Assembly: GCF_003053845.1 (NCBI RefSeq)
Contig: NZ_QAYG01000011.1
Coordinates: 62,001-126,000, forward strand
Source of the DNA: Breoghania corrubedonensis
Lineage (GTDB): Bacteria; Pseudomonadota; Alphaproteobacteria; Rhizobiales; Stappiaceae
DNA length: 64,000 bases
Direction of reading: 5' to 3'
The stretch's first letter is position 1; each line of letters opens with the position of its first letter. Below are positions 37,803 through 46,731 of this stretch, in pieces. The notes beneath the pieces were generated by a model, which was not told the DNA's origin, did no database searches, and worked only from the letters and a program-made list of their open reading frames with translations. Position numbers and translations under genes: made by a program.

Positions 37803-38810
37803 ATGGCTTCCGCGCGTCCCGTCATCGCCTGCGTCGGGGCCGGCCGCATGGGGCGCGGCATCGCCCATTGCGCGGCCTGGGCCGGCCACGACATCCGCCT
37901 CGTCGATGCCAAGCAGCGCGATGCGGAAGGCTACGCGCGGTTGGAAGCGGACACGTTCGACGAAATCCGCTCCACGCTGGAGATGATTGCCGGCCTCGGT
38001 GGCTTCGACGCCGCGCATGTCGATGCGATCCTGAAGCGCGTGAGCGTTGTGCCGCGCGAGAAAGCGGGCGAAGCGCTGGCGGATGCCCGCATCGTCTTCG
38101 AGGCGGTGCCGGAAACCGACGAGGCCAAGCGCGACGCGCTGGCGCTGATCGATGCCGCCGCCGGGCCTGAGGCGATCGTCGCCTCCACCACCTCCACCTA
38201 TCTCTCCACGCAGCTTGCCGCACTTTCCGGCCGCCCGGCGCGCTTTCTCAACGCCCACTGGCTGAACCCGGCCTTCCTCGTGCCCCTCGTCGAGCTCAGC
38301 CCCACGCACGAGACCGACCGCGCGGTCGTGGACGAACTCAAGACCCTGCTGGAGGCCATCGGCAAGGTGCCGGTCGAATGCGCCGCCAGCCCCGGCTACA
38401 TCGTCCCGCGCATCCAGATGCTCGCCATGAACGAGGCCGCAAGGATGGTGGAGGAAGGCGTGGCCTCGGCCGAGGACATAGACAAGGCGACCCGCTACGG
38501 CTTCGGTTTCCGCTTCGCCGTCCTCGGACTTCTGGAGTTCATCGACTGGGGCGGCGGCGATATCCTCTTTCACGCCAGCCGCTACATGGCCGAGGTGACG
38601 GGGGAGAAGCGCTTCGAGGCCCCCACGCTCATCCACGAGAACATGGAAGAAAACCGCCGGGGCCTGCGCGACGGTCGCGGTTTCTACGATTACGATGGCA
38701 TGGACGTTGCAGCCTACCGGCGCCAGCGCATGGAAGGCTTCATGGCGATGCTGCGCATGGCGGGGCTCGACAGGCCCCCGGCCGTCGCTGCGCCGGAAAA
38801 GAGCAACTGA
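37803..38810 (+). CDS. 3-hydroxyacyl-CoA dehydrogenase family protein
   Basis: The gene starts four bases after the previous stop. The 335-residue protein has the NAD motif CVGAGRMGRGIAHCAAWAG, the ARIVFEAVPETDEAKR segment, TSTYLSTQLAA and the catalytic HWLNPAFLVPLVELSP (His of the His-Glu pair), plus the C-terminal domain with GYIVPRIQMLAMNEAARMVEEG. It matches single-domain 3-hydroxybutyryl-CoA dehydrogenase-type enzymes, which oxidise 3-hydroxyacyl-CoA with NAD. The DGRGFYDYDG end segment is usual. It may act on a 3-hydroxyacyl-CoA side chain made by the ligases and hydratase of the cluster. Confidence 0.87.
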   Translation: MASARPVIACVGAGRMGRGIAHCAAWAGHDIRLVDAKQRDAEGYARLEADTFDEIRSTLEMIAGLGGFDAAHVDAILKRVSVVPREKAGEALADARIVFEAVPETDEAKRDALALIDAAAGPEAIVASTTSTYLSTQLAALSGRPARFLNAHWLNPAFLVPLVELSPTHETDRAVVDELKTLLEAIGKVPVECAASPGYIVPRIQMLAMNEAARMVEEGVASAEDIDKATRYGFGFRFAVLGLLEFIDWGGGDILFHASRYMAEVTGEKRFEAPTLIHENMEENRRGLRDGRGFYDYDGMDVAAYRRQRMEGFMAMLRMAGLDRPPAVAAPEKSN

Positions 38811-38842
38811 GCCGGAAACGAGCATTCTGGGAGGACAGCGCC

Positions 38843-39799
38843 TTGGAGGATCTCGCCTTCATCGTCCGCAAGATCATCACCGAGACGCCGCTGGTGCGCG
38901 CCGTGGTGCTGGAGACCGCGCGCGATGCGGCGCTGCCGGACTGGACGCCGGGCGCCCATATCCGGGTGAAGCTTCCCGGCGGCGGCGACAGGCCCTATTC
39001 GCTGGTCGATCATCCCGACTGGCGCACAGGCCGGCACTATGTCCTCGGCGTGCGCCGCGAGGAGCAGAGCGCCGGCGGCTCCGACTATATCCACGCCCTT
39101 GCCGAGGGCGACCGGGTCGAGGCGAAAGGGCCGATCAACCAGTTCGAACTGAGATCCGCGCCCGATCCCGTGCTGCTGATCGCCGGCGGCATCGGCATCA
39201 CGCCGATCCTGTCGATGGCCGCGCGGCTCGCCGCCGGGGAGCGCGACTTCCGCCTCCACTATTGCGGCCGGGCGAAAGGCGAACTCGCCTTCCTCGCCAC
39301 GCTCGAACCCTTTTGTGGCGCGCGTCTGGCGGTCCATTATGACGATACGGCACCGGGCCGGCCCGATTTCGCGGATCTGATCGCCGAGCTGCCAGCGGAC
39401 GCCACCGCCTATGTCTGCGGCCCCACGGGCATGATCGAGGCGGTGAAGGCGGCCTGGGCTGAGGCCAAACGGCCGGCCGATCAGCTGGTTTTCGAACTGT
39501 TCACCGCGCCGGCCATCCATGCCGGCGGGGACGCCGCTTTCGACGTCAAGATCGCCTCGAGCGGCGAGATCGTCACGGTCGCGGCCGACCAGACGATCAT
39601 CGAGGCGCTGGAGGCGGCCGGCCATGATGTCGTCTATGATTGCCAGCGCGGCGATTGCGGCATCTGCCAGACCGGCGTGCTGGAGGGAATACCCGACCAC
39701 CGCGATGTCGTGCTGTCGGATGAGGAAAAGGCGTCCAACACGGTGATGCAGATATGCGTCTCGAGATCGAAGACGCCGCTCCTCGTGCTGGACCTTTAG
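38843..39799 (+). CDS. Flavin/[2Fe-2S] oxidoreductase (PDR/VanB type), reductase for the Rieske oxygenase
   Basis: The TTG start at 38843 is set by GGGAGGA six bases upstream; the frame is open further back inside the previous gene. The 318 residues are in the order flavin domain (DRPYSLVDHPDW), NAD domain (LLIAGGIGITPILSMA, YVCGPTGMIEAV), then a plant-type [2Fe-2S] ferredoxin at the C-terminus with C-x4-C-x2-C in CQRGDCGICQ and a final Cys in MQICVSRS. This is the phthalate dioxygenase reductase/VanB layout. It would pass electrons from NADH to the Rieske oxygenase encoded 292 bases downstream. Confidence 0.9.
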   Translation: MEDLAFIVRKIITETPLVRAVVLETARDAALPDWTPGAHIRVKLPGGGDRPYSLVDHPDWRTGRHYVLGVRREEQSAGGSDYIHALAEGDRVEAKGPINQFELRSAPDPVLLIAGGIGITPILSMAARLAAGERDFRLHYCGRAKGELAFLATLEPFCGARLAVHYDDTAPGRPDFADLIAELPADATAYVCGPTGMIEAVKAAWAEAKRPADQLVFELFTAPAIHAGGDAAFDVKIASSGEIVTVAADQTIIEALEAAGHDVVYDCQRGDCGICQTGVLEGIPDHRDVVLSDEEKASNTVMQICVSRSKTPLLVLDL

Positions 39800-39853
39800 G
39801 AGGGATGATGGAAGGCGTGAGTTTGTCAGCCGGCGCCCGCTCCACCCTCGATT

Positions 39854-39956
39854 GTCATCCCCGCGAAGGCGGGGATCCAGTAACCCCGGGATCGGGTTTG
39901 GGGGGAGGTCCGCGCCGTCTCTGGAATGCTGGATTCCCGCCTTCGCGGGAATGACA
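39854..39956. repeat. Inverted-repeat intergenic element, second copy (GTCATCCCCGCGAAGG type)
   Basis: Arms GTCATCCCCGCGAAGGCGGG and CCCGCCTTCGCGGGAATGAC bracket a core with CTGGAATGCTGGAT, the complement of the core at 33840-33941, so this is the same element of about 103 bases in the other orientation. It occupies the centre of the 291-base gap between the reductase and the Rieske genes; no promoter can be named in the rest. Confidence 0.85.
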
Positions 39957-40090
39957 ATCGAGCAATGAGCTGGGGAGCGGAGACGGAGCGTAACGCCGAA
40001 CGAATGCGGCGGTGCTCCGCGGGTAGCGGACCTTGAGCCGGTCCGCCAGCGGTCAGGTTCAAAGAGCCTTTAGAGGATGGGAGAGTTGTC

Positions 40091-41455
40091 ATGGGAAAGT
40101 ACGCGAGCGACCCGCAAGCGCTGAAGGCGCTGGTCAAGCCGGAATGCGTCCATCGCGACGTCTACATCGATCCGGATGTCTTCCAACTCGAGATGAAGCG
40201 GCTTTTCGCCAACACCTGGGTCTATGTCGGCCATGCCAGCCAGATCCCGAACCCCGGCGACTACCTGACAACCGACATCGGCGACCAGCCGGTGCTGGCC
40301 TCGCGCCATGGCGACGGTTCCATCCACGTCCTCTACAACCGCTGCCCGCACAAGGGCACCAAGATCGCGTCCGAGCCTTGCGGCAACACCGGAAAGTTCT
40401 TCCGCTGTCCCTATCACGCATGGTCGTTCAAGACCGACGGCAAGCTGCTCGCGATCCCGATGAAGAAGGGCTACGAGGGCACCGGCCTCAAGCAGTCCGA
40501 CGCGTCCCGGGGCCTGAAGCCCGTCGGCGCCACCCATGTCCACCGCGATTTCATCTTCGCCCGGCTTGCGCCCGAGGGCATCGGCTTTGAGGATTTCTTC
40601 GGCGAGAGCCTGACCTCCATCGACAATATGGTCGACCGCTCGCCGGAGGGAAAGCTGGTACTGGAAGGCGCGCCCTTGCGCTACATGCACACCTGCAACT
40701 GGAAGATGCTGGTGGAGAACCAGACCGACACCTGCCACCCGATGGTCGCGCACGAATCCTCCGCCGGCACCGCGGTCTCTGTCTGGGAGCGCGAGAAGGA
40801 GAAGGGCGGGCCGAAGCCGATGGCGGTGGAGCTCTACGCTCCCTTCATGTCGTCCTACGACTTCTTCGAAGGCATGGGCCTGCGCGTCTGGCCGAACGGT
40901 CACGGCCACACCGGCGTCAACACCTCCATCCACGCCGATTATTCCGCCGTGCCGGGTTATTTCGAGCAGATGGTGGAGGCCTACGGCGAGGAACGCGCGA
41001 AGAAGATCCTCGGTGAGAACCGGCACAACACGGTCTACTTCCCCAACATCATGATCAAGGGGCCGATCCAGACGCTGCGCGTCTTCAAGCCCATCGCCGC
41101 CGACCGCACGCTGGTGGAGAGCTACACCTTCCGCCTCGTCGGCGCCCCCGACATGCTGTTCGAGCGCACGCTCATGTACAACCGCTTCATCAACGCCCCC
41201 ACCTCCATCGTCGGTCACGACGATCTGGAGATGTACGAGCGCGCCCAGCAGGGCCTCCATGCCGACGGTCAGGAATGGGTCGATATCCGCCGCCTTTACG
41301 AACCGGGCGAGGCGGAGGACGTGACGGATCTCGCCGGCGGCACGTCGGAACGCCAGATGCGCAACCAGTTCCACGCCTGGCTGAAATTCATGAACGCCCC
41401 CGGCGATGCGACCTCGGGCGAAGACAGCGCGCAGGACCGGGAGGCGGCCGAATGA
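40091..41455 (+). CDS. Aromatic ring-hydroxylating dioxygenase, Rieske alpha subunit
   Basis: The protein has 454 residues. The Rieske [2Fe-2S] ligands are Cys85-x-His87 (NRCPHKG) and Cys106-x2-His109 (FRCPYHAW). The mononuclear iron site is in ENQTDTCHPMVAH with Asp213, His216 and His221. This is the complete catalytic set of benzoate/anthranilate/terephthalate-type alpha subunits. It should dihydroxylate (or demethylate/deaminate) an aromatic acid using electrons from the reductase encoded just upstream and a beta subunit encoded just downstream. ATG 40091 is 12 bases after GAGGATGGG. Substrate is not readable from sequence. Confidence 0.92.
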   Translation: MGKYASDPQALKALVKPECVHRDVYIDPDVFQLEMKRLFANTWVYVGHASQIPNPGDYLTTDIGDQPVLASRHGDGSIHVLYNRCPHKGTKIASEPCGNTGKFFRCPYHAWSFKTDGKLLAIPMKKGYEGTGLKQSDASRGLKPVGATHVHRDFIFARLAPEGIGFEDFFGESLTSIDNMVDRSPEGKLVLEGAPLRYMHTCNWKMLVENQTDTCHPMVAHESSAGTAVSVWEREKEKGGPKPMAVELYAPFMSSYDFFEGMGLRVWPNGHGHTGVNTSIHADYSAVPGYFEQMVEAYGEERAKKILGENRHNTVYFPNIMIKGPIQTLRVFKPIAADRTLVESYTFRLVGAPDMLFERTLMYNRFINAPTSIVGHDDLEMYERAQQGLHADGQEWVDIRRLYEPGEAEDVTDLAGGTSERQMRNQFHAWLKFMNAPGDATSGEDSAQDREAAE

Positions 41456-41955
41456 TAGTCGATAGCACCGAGACGACCCGCGTCACCGAGAAGGACCTGA
41501 TCGATTTCGTCACCCGCGAAGCGCGTCTTCTCGACGAGCTGCGCTACGACGACTGGCTCGCGCTCTTTGCCGAAGACGGTTACTACTGGATGCCGCTGGA
41601 ATGGCAGCAGAGCGATCCGAGGCTGCAGCCCTCGCTCATGTACGAGGACCGGCTGCTGCTGACCGTGCGCGTCGAACGGCTCGCCGGCGCGCGCACCTTC
41701 TCGCAAAAGCCCAAAAGCCGCTGCCAGCACCTGTTGCAGCTGCCGCAGGTCGACGAGATGGACGCGGCGGCGAATGTCTTCAAGACCTACACCCCCTTCC
41801 ACTATGCCGAGACGCGCGGCGACGAAATCACCTTCTATGCCGGCTGGGCGCGCCACACGCTCAGGCTGGAGGGGGGCAAGCTGAAGATCGTCCTGAAGCG
41901 GGTGGATCTCGTCAATTTCGATGCCGCCTTCGGCAACATCCAGCTTTTCATGTGA
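41452..41955 (+). CDS. Aromatic ring-hydroxylating dioxygenase, beta subunit
   Basis: ATG 41452 overlaps the alpha stop (ATGA); the 167-residue size is normal for the small subunit. It has the cystatin-like fold pattern of the family: EARLLDELRYDDWLALFAEDGYYWMP at the start, followed by RLAGARTFSQKPKSRCQH and the end strand LKIVLKRVDLVNFDAAFGNIQLFM (split here by the helix-free turn). Beta subunits are structural partners of the Rieske alpha chain in an alpha3beta3 enzyme. Confidence 0.9.
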   Translation: MIVDSTETTRVTEKDLIDFVTREARLLDELRYDDWLALFAEDGYYWMPLEWQQSDPRLQPSLMYEDRLLLTVRVERLAGARTFSQKPKSRCQHLLQLPQVDEMDAAANVFKTYTPFHYAETRGDEITFYAGWARHTLRLEGGKLKIVLKRVDLVNFDAAFGNIQLFM

Positions 41956-41965
41956 GGCACGGCGC

Positions 41966-43666
41966 ATGACGCTTACGACCGGCCTTCTTCCCGAACTGTT
42001 GCCCGAACTGCTGCCCGGCGTCCTGGACGACGCCTCCGTCTTCGGCCGCTTCCGCCGCACCGCCGGGCGTTTTCCCGACCGGCCGTTCCTCGCGGTCCTG
42101 CCGGAGACGGCGCAGGTCTATGGCATCGAGCCGGGCGAAATCTCCTACGGCGCGATGTTGGAGGCGGTGGAGGCCCGCGCCGCGCTCTTTTCGCAAGCCG
42201 GCTACGGCGCCGGCCACCGGGTTGCGATGCTGTTGCAGAACCGGCCGGATTTCCTGATCAACTGGTTCGCGCTCAATGCGCTCGGCGTCTCCGTGGTGCC
42301 GATCAATCCGGACCTGCGCTCCGCCGAACTGGAATACCTGATCGGCCATTCCGAAGCCGCGCTCGTGGTGGCGATCCCCGAGCGGGTCGCGGAGCTCGCC
42401 GCCGCGGCTGAGGCCGCCGGAACGGGCTCAGGCAGCATCGCGCACGTTATCACCCCGCACGATCTGATCCCGGCCCCGCCGCGCCCCGCCGCAAACCGGG
42501 ACGCTGCGCCCGACCGCGCAACGGAATGCGCGCTGCTCTATACCTCCGGCACCACCGGCCGGCCGAAGGGCTGCGTGCTCGCCAACGACTATTTCCTGCT
42601 CGCCGGCGAATGGTACGCCACCGTCGGCGATCTGTGCGCGCTCCATGTCGAGCCGGCCGAGCGCATGCTCACCCCGCTGCCCGTCTTCCACATGAACGCC
42701 ATGGCCTATTCCGTCATGGCGATGATGACGGTGGGGGGCTCGATCTGCATCCTCGACCGCTTCCATCCCCGCTCCTGGTGGGCGAGCGTGCGCGGCTTCG
42801 GCGCCACCGTGATCCATTATCTCGGTGTCATGCCGGCCATGCTGATGTCGGCTCCGCCATCGCCCGCCGACCGCGATCACAAGGTCCGCTTCGGCTTCGG
42901 CGCGGGCGTCGACCGCACCCTTCACGCGCCCTTCGAGGAGCGCTTCGGCTTTCCGCTGCTGGAGGCCTGGGCGATGACCGAAACGGGGGCCGGCGCCGTC
43001 GTCATAGCCAGCACCGAGCCGCGCAAGATCGGCACGAGCTGTTTCGGCAAGCCGGGGCCTGAAATGGATATCGCGATCCGCCGCGAGGACGGCTCGGAAG
43101 CGGGCACGGATGAGCCGGGCGAATTGCTGGTGCGCTGGGCAGGGCCCGATCCGAAGCGCGGTTTTTTCCGCGAATACCTGAAGGATGCGGAGGCCACCGC
43201 TGCGGCCTGGGCCGGCGGCTATCTCAACACCGGCGACGTGGTCTCGCGCGATGCCGACGGCCGGTTCCATTTCATCGACCGCAAGAAGAACGTCATCCGC
43301 CGCTCCGGCGAGAACATTTCGGCGGTGGAGGTGGAGGCGGTGCTGGTCACCCATCCCGGCGTCCGTCAGGTCGCCGTGGCGCCGACGCCCGATCCCGTTC
43401 GCGGCGATGAGGTGGTGGCGCTGGTGGTGCCGGAAAATCCGCCCGCCGACGAGGCCGCCGCGCGGCGTCTGGCTGAGGACATCGTGCGCTTCTGCCTGTC
43501 GCGGCTTGCCTACTACAAGGCGCCGGGCTTCGTCGCCTTCGTGTCCTCGATCCCGCTCACCTCGACGGAAAAGATCCAGCGCGGCGCGCTGAAGATCGCC
43601 GTGGAGGAGGCCATCGCCTCCGGCCGCGCGCTTGATACCTGCGCCATGAAGAAGCGGACGGCGTAG
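41966..43666 (+). CDS. AMP-forming acyl-CoA ligase (first of two)
   Basis: ATG 41966 is ten bases after the beta subunit stop. The 566 residues show the adenylate-forming motifs: LLYTSGTTGRPKGC (P-loop), AWAMTETGAG, YLNTGDVVSRDADGRFHFIDRKK and the C-terminal STEKIQRGALK with its Lys. It makes a CoA thioester from a carboxylic acid with ATP. Being in the Rieske operon, it likely activates the aromatic or arylalkanoic acid, or a ring-cleavage acid. The repeated LLPELLPELLPG near the N-terminus is an odd short duplication. Confidence 0.88.
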   Translation: MTLTTGLLPELLPELLPGVLDDASVFGRFRRTAGRFPDRPFLAVLPETAQVYGIEPGEISYGAMLEAVEARAALFSQAGYGAGHRVAMLLQNRPDFLINWFALNALGVSVVPINPDLRSAELEYLIGHSEAALVVAIPERVAELAAAAEAAGTGSGSIAHVITPHDLIPAPPRPAANRDAAPDRATECALLYTSGTTGRPKGCVLANDYFLLAGEWYATVGDLCALHVEPAERMLTPLPVFHMNAMAYSVMAMMTVGGSICILDRFHPRSWWASVRGFGATVIHYLGVMPAMLMSAPPSPADRDHKVRFGFGAGVDRTLHAPFEERFGFPLLEAWAMTETGAGAVVIASTEPRKIGTSCFGKPGPEMDIAIRREDGSEAGTDEPGELLVRWAGPDPKRGFFREYLKDAEATAAAWAGGYLNTGDVVSRDADGRFHFIDRKKNVIRRSGENISAVEVEAVLVTHPGVRQVAVAPTPDPVRGDEVVALVVPENPPADEAAARRLAEDIVRFCLSRLAYYKAPGFVAFVSSIPLTSTEKIQRGALKIAVEEAIASGRALDTCAMKKRTA

Positions 43667-44305
43667 CATGAATGAGTGTCTGCCAACCGGCCCCGCAATG
43701 CCCCGCGATATCGCGATCCGCACCCCTCAAGGGGGAGAGAGACTGGCTCCGCGCCCTTGGAAAGTCTCCGCCACAAGCAGGGCGCCCTCATTCCCCTCCC
43801 CCTTGAGGGGAGGGGGCAGGGGTGGGGGTAAGCCGCGTCCGCAAAGCCCGCGAGACCCGTTCGAAACACCGGCCCAACCCCCGCCCATGAGGTCGACGGC
43901 TCAAATCTCTCCCCGTCGTTGCCGGCTCCGATCGGCAATCGCGCGTCCCTGTTCAATCTCGTTGGCGTCATCCCGGGCGCGTTGCAGCACGCCAGTGCTG
44001 CTGCGCAGACCCGGGACCTCGAGCGGCGGACACCGAGGGGTGATCCCGGATCTGCGAGGCGGTACTTCGCACCGCGTCGCGTCCGGGATGACGCTGGAGA
44101 GACTTGTTGAAATAACGGAGATCCGGCGGTCCAAGCTCAAGCGCAGGCCCGCACACCCCGTGTCCGCCGTGGCTTTCGATCCAGTTTTCCAAGGCCTTTC
44201 GGGTGGTTGCACTCCGCGGAAAGATCCAAACCGGACAGCAGTGGTCGGAGCCGGCTATGACGGCTTCCGGTCGAGCCCGCCGCTTTCCAGCAGGGAGCGC
44301 ACCGA
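43667..44305. repeat. Repeat-filled intergenic region
   Basis: This 639-base gap has no credible gene. It holds a CCCCTCAAGGGGGA-type palindrome pair (43725-43740 against 43797-43815, with the GCAGGGGTGGGGG tail) and a fold-back element whose arms GCGTCATCCCGG (43965-43976) and CCGGGATGACGC (44083-44094) are perfect inverted repeats. Short open frames here are made by these repeats. From 44210 to 44305 there may be a promoter for the thiolase-like operon, but no boxes are clear. Confidence 0.7.
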
Positions 44306-45493
44306 ATGACCCGCATCCGCCCCAATCCCCGCCGTCCTTACGAGAATGTCGCCGTCGCCGTTCCGGTCTCCATTCCCTATGTGCGCTATTCGGTGGAATC
44401 CGCGCACTGGTGGATCGCCCGTGCGTTGTCCGAACTGACGAAACGTGCCGGCATCCGCCCGGCCGATATCGACGGCCTGTCGGTTTCCAGCTTCACGCTT
44501 TCGCCCGATACCGCCGTCGGCCTCACCCAGCATCTGGGGCTGTCGCCCCGCTGGCTCGACAACATCCCGATGGGCGGCGCCAGCGGCGTCGTGGCGCTCA
44601 GGCGGGCCGCGCGTGCGGTGGAGGCGGGCGATGCCACCATCGTTGCCTGCGTCGGCGGCGATGCCAACCAGGTCGACAGTTTCCGCAAGCTGCTCTCCTC
44701 CTTCTCGCGTTTCGCGCAGGATGCGAGCTACCCCTACGGCTACGGCGGGCCGAACGGCTCCTTCGCGCTGCTCACCGACCACTACATGCGCAGCTTCGGC
44801 GCTCGCCGAGAGGATTTCGGCCGGATCTGCGTCGACCAGCGCACCAACGCACTCGGCTACCCGCACGCCATCATGAAGAAGCCGCTGACGATGGAGGACT
44901 ATCTCGGCGCCCGCGCCATCGCCGATCCGATCCATCTGTTCGACTGCGTGATGCCGTGTGCCGGTTCCGAAGCCTTCCTCGTCACCACGCTCGATATCGC
45001 GAAGGATCTCGGCCTCCCGCATGCCCGTCTCGCCTCCACCATCGAGCGCCACAACGCTTTTGTGGACGATCCGATCCAGATGCGCGGCGGCTGGGCGGTG
45101 GATGTCGACGAGCTCTACGCCATGGCCGGCATGAAGCCCGACGATATCGATCTGGTCGAAACCTACGACGACTATCCCGTCATCGTGATGATGCAGTTCG
45201 AGGATCTGGGCTTCTGCAAGAAGGGGGAGGGGCCCGACTTCGTCCGCTCCCATTCCTTCACCAACGACGGCAATTTTCCGCAAAACACCTCCGGCGGGCA
45301 GCTTTCGGCCGGTCAGGCCGGCGCCGGCGGCGGCTATCTCGGCCTTGTCGAGGCGCTGCGCCAGGTGACGCATACAGCACTGTCAAAGCAGGTGCCCGAC
45401 GCCCGCACCGCACTCGTCTCCGGCTTCGGCATGATCAACTACGACCGCGGGCTCTGTTCCGGCGCGGCCATTCTGGAGGGCGTTGCGCCATGA
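44306..45493 (+). CDS. Thiolase-fold protein lacking the thiolase Cys and His; probable acyl-CoA retro-aldolase subunit
   Basis: The 395-residue protein aligns with SCP-x/Ltp-type thiolases: the AIRR-like VVALRRAARAVEAGDATIVACVGGDA, EDLGFCKKGEG and the final CSGAAILEG. At the nucleophile position the usual C-x-S-G is G91-A-S-G, and the GHP of the catalytic His is G336-Q337-A338; the C-terminal Cys384 remains. Loss of nucleophile and His is a feature of the Ltp2-type aldolases that cleave 3-hydroxyacyl-CoA side chains together with a DUF35 partner. Tyr287, Tyr290 and Tyr344 are candidates for the aldolase tyrosines. The next gene, overlapping by four bases, encodes exactly such a DUF35 domain. 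The aldolase role is inference. Confidence 0.8.
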   Translation: MTRIRPNPRRPYENVAVAVPVSIPYVRYSVESAHWWIARALSELTKRAGIRPADIDGLSVSSFTLSPDTAVGLTQHLGLSPRWLDNIPMGGASGVVALRRAARAVEAGDATIVACVGGDANQVDSFRKLLSSFSRFAQDASYPYGYGGPNGSFALLTDHYMRSFGARREDFGRICVDQRTNALGYPHAIMKKPLTMEDYLGARAIADPIHLFDCVMPCAGSEAFLVTTLDIAKDLGLPHARLASTIERHNAFVDDPIQMRGGWAVDVDELYAMAGMKPDDIDLVETYDDYPVIVMMQFEDLGFCKKGEGPDFVRSHSFTNDGNFPQNTSGGQLSAGQAGAGGGYLGLVEALRQVTHTALSKQVPDARTALVSGFGMINYDRGLCSGAAILEGVAP

Positions 45494-46731
45494 CCGATCC
45501 CATCGTCCGTCCGCCCAAGAAGGACCCGCAGAAGGTCACCCGCCCGCCGGAGCTGCCGCCGCTCCAGCGAAGCCGCGCCGCGCTCGCCATGTCGGCCGCC
45601 GCCTCACGCGGCGCGTTCGAACTGCAATGCTGCAAAGCGTGCGGCGCGTGGATGTACCCCGCGCGCGATGCCTGCCCTGAATGCCTGTCGGTCGATCTCG
45701 CCTGGAAGCCCGCGCCCGACGGCGGCGAGGTTATCGCCGAGACGACCATCCGCACCACGGTCGATCTCTATTTCCGCCAGCGCACGCCCTGGCGCGTCGC
45801 CATGGTGAAGCTCGATTGCGGCCCCTCCGTCGTCTGCCATCTTCATGGCGATGTCGAGGTTCCGGGCCGGGTACGCATGACCGCGCAACTCGATAAGGGC
45901 GGCAACGCCGTCATCATGGCGCTGCCCGCGAAAAGGACGCCGAACATGGCCGACGATCCGGAATTGCGCGAACTGACCGCAAGCCCTAAGCACCGCCGCG
46001 TGCTGGTGACCGACGGGCGCAGCGCCGTCGGCCAGGCCGTTGTGGAGGCGTTGGTCAACGCCGGCGCCGCCCTCGTTTTCGTTGGTATCGCCGAGCCGTG
46101 GAAACCCTATCCCGGCGAGGATCGGCTGAAGGCGCACGAAAACGTCCAGACCTTCGCCTTCGATCTCACCGACACGACTTCCGTGCAGGATCTCGCCGGC
46201 GAGATCGGCGGCAAGACCGATATCCTGATCAATACCGCCGACCATGTCCGCCCCGGCGGCATTCTCTCCGCGCCGGGCATGATCACCGCCAAGGACTCGT
46301 TCGACGTCAACGTCTTCGGCCTGCAGCGGCTCGCCCAGGCGTTCGGCCCCGGCATGGTCGGGCGCGGCGCGGATGGCACCAACTCCGCCGCCGCCTTCCT
46401 CGATGTGCTGCCGGTCTACGCGCTCGCCAACACGCCCGATTTCGGCATCCATTCGGCAACCGCCGCCGCCCGCCTGTCGATGCTGCAATGCCTGCGGTCT
46501 GAAATGCGCGCCGGCGGCGTGCGGGTGATGAGCGTCTTCACCGGTCCCATCGAGGATGACTGGCGTCAGCCCGTGCCGCCGCCCAAAGTCGCCCCGGGGC
46601 AGATCGCCAAGGCCGTCATCGCCGCGCTTGAAGGCGGCATCGAGGACAGCTTCGTCGGTGACGTCGCCAAGGATGTTGCGACCCGCTTTCGTCAGGATGC
46701 CAAGGTGCTTGAACGGGAGCTCGGCGCATGA
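45490..46731 (+). CDS. DUF35 zinc-ribbon/OB-fold protein fused to a degenerate SDR domain
   Basis: ATG 45490 overlaps the thiolase-like stop. Residues 40-150 are a DUF35 domain with a zinc ribbon (Cys48-x2-Cys51, Cys62-x2-Cys65) and an OB-type part. Residues 168-400 follow the SDR fold, but its key residues are changed: the dinucleotide loop reads TDGRSAVG, the NNAG motif reads NTAD (248-251), and the Tyr-x3-Lys pair is His321 and Ala325 (HSATA). The SDR half is therefore probably inactive as a dehydrogenase and may be structural. DUF35 proteins partner thiolase-like enzymes and channel acyl-CoA. The fusion of DUF35 to a dead SDR is unusual. Confidence 0.82.
   Translation: MTDPIVRPPKKDPQKVTRPPELPPLQRSRAALAMSAAASRGAFELQCCKACGAWMYPARDACPECLSVDLAWKPAPDGGEVIAETTIRTTVDLYFRQRTPWRVAMVKLDCGPSVVCHLHGDVEVPGRVRMTAQLDKGGNAVIMALPAKRTPNMADDPELRELTASPKHRRVLVTDGRSAVGQAVVEALVNAGAALVFVGIAEPWKPYPGEDRLKAHENVQTFAFDLTDTTSVQDLAGEIGGKTDILINTADHVRPGGILSAPGMITAKDSFDVNVFGLQRLAQAFGPGMVGRGADGTNSAAAFLDVLPVYALANTPDFGIHSATAAARLSMLQCLRSEMRAGGVRVMSVFTGPIEDDWRQPVPPPKVAPGQIAKAVIAALEGGIEDSFVGDVAKDVATRFRQDAKVLERELGA

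Noticed and set aside
44203-45489. Long extension of the DUF35-SDR frame through the thiolase-like gene
   Set aside because: This part is a shifted-frame shadow of the thiolase-like gene; the ATGA overlap at 45490 marks the real start.
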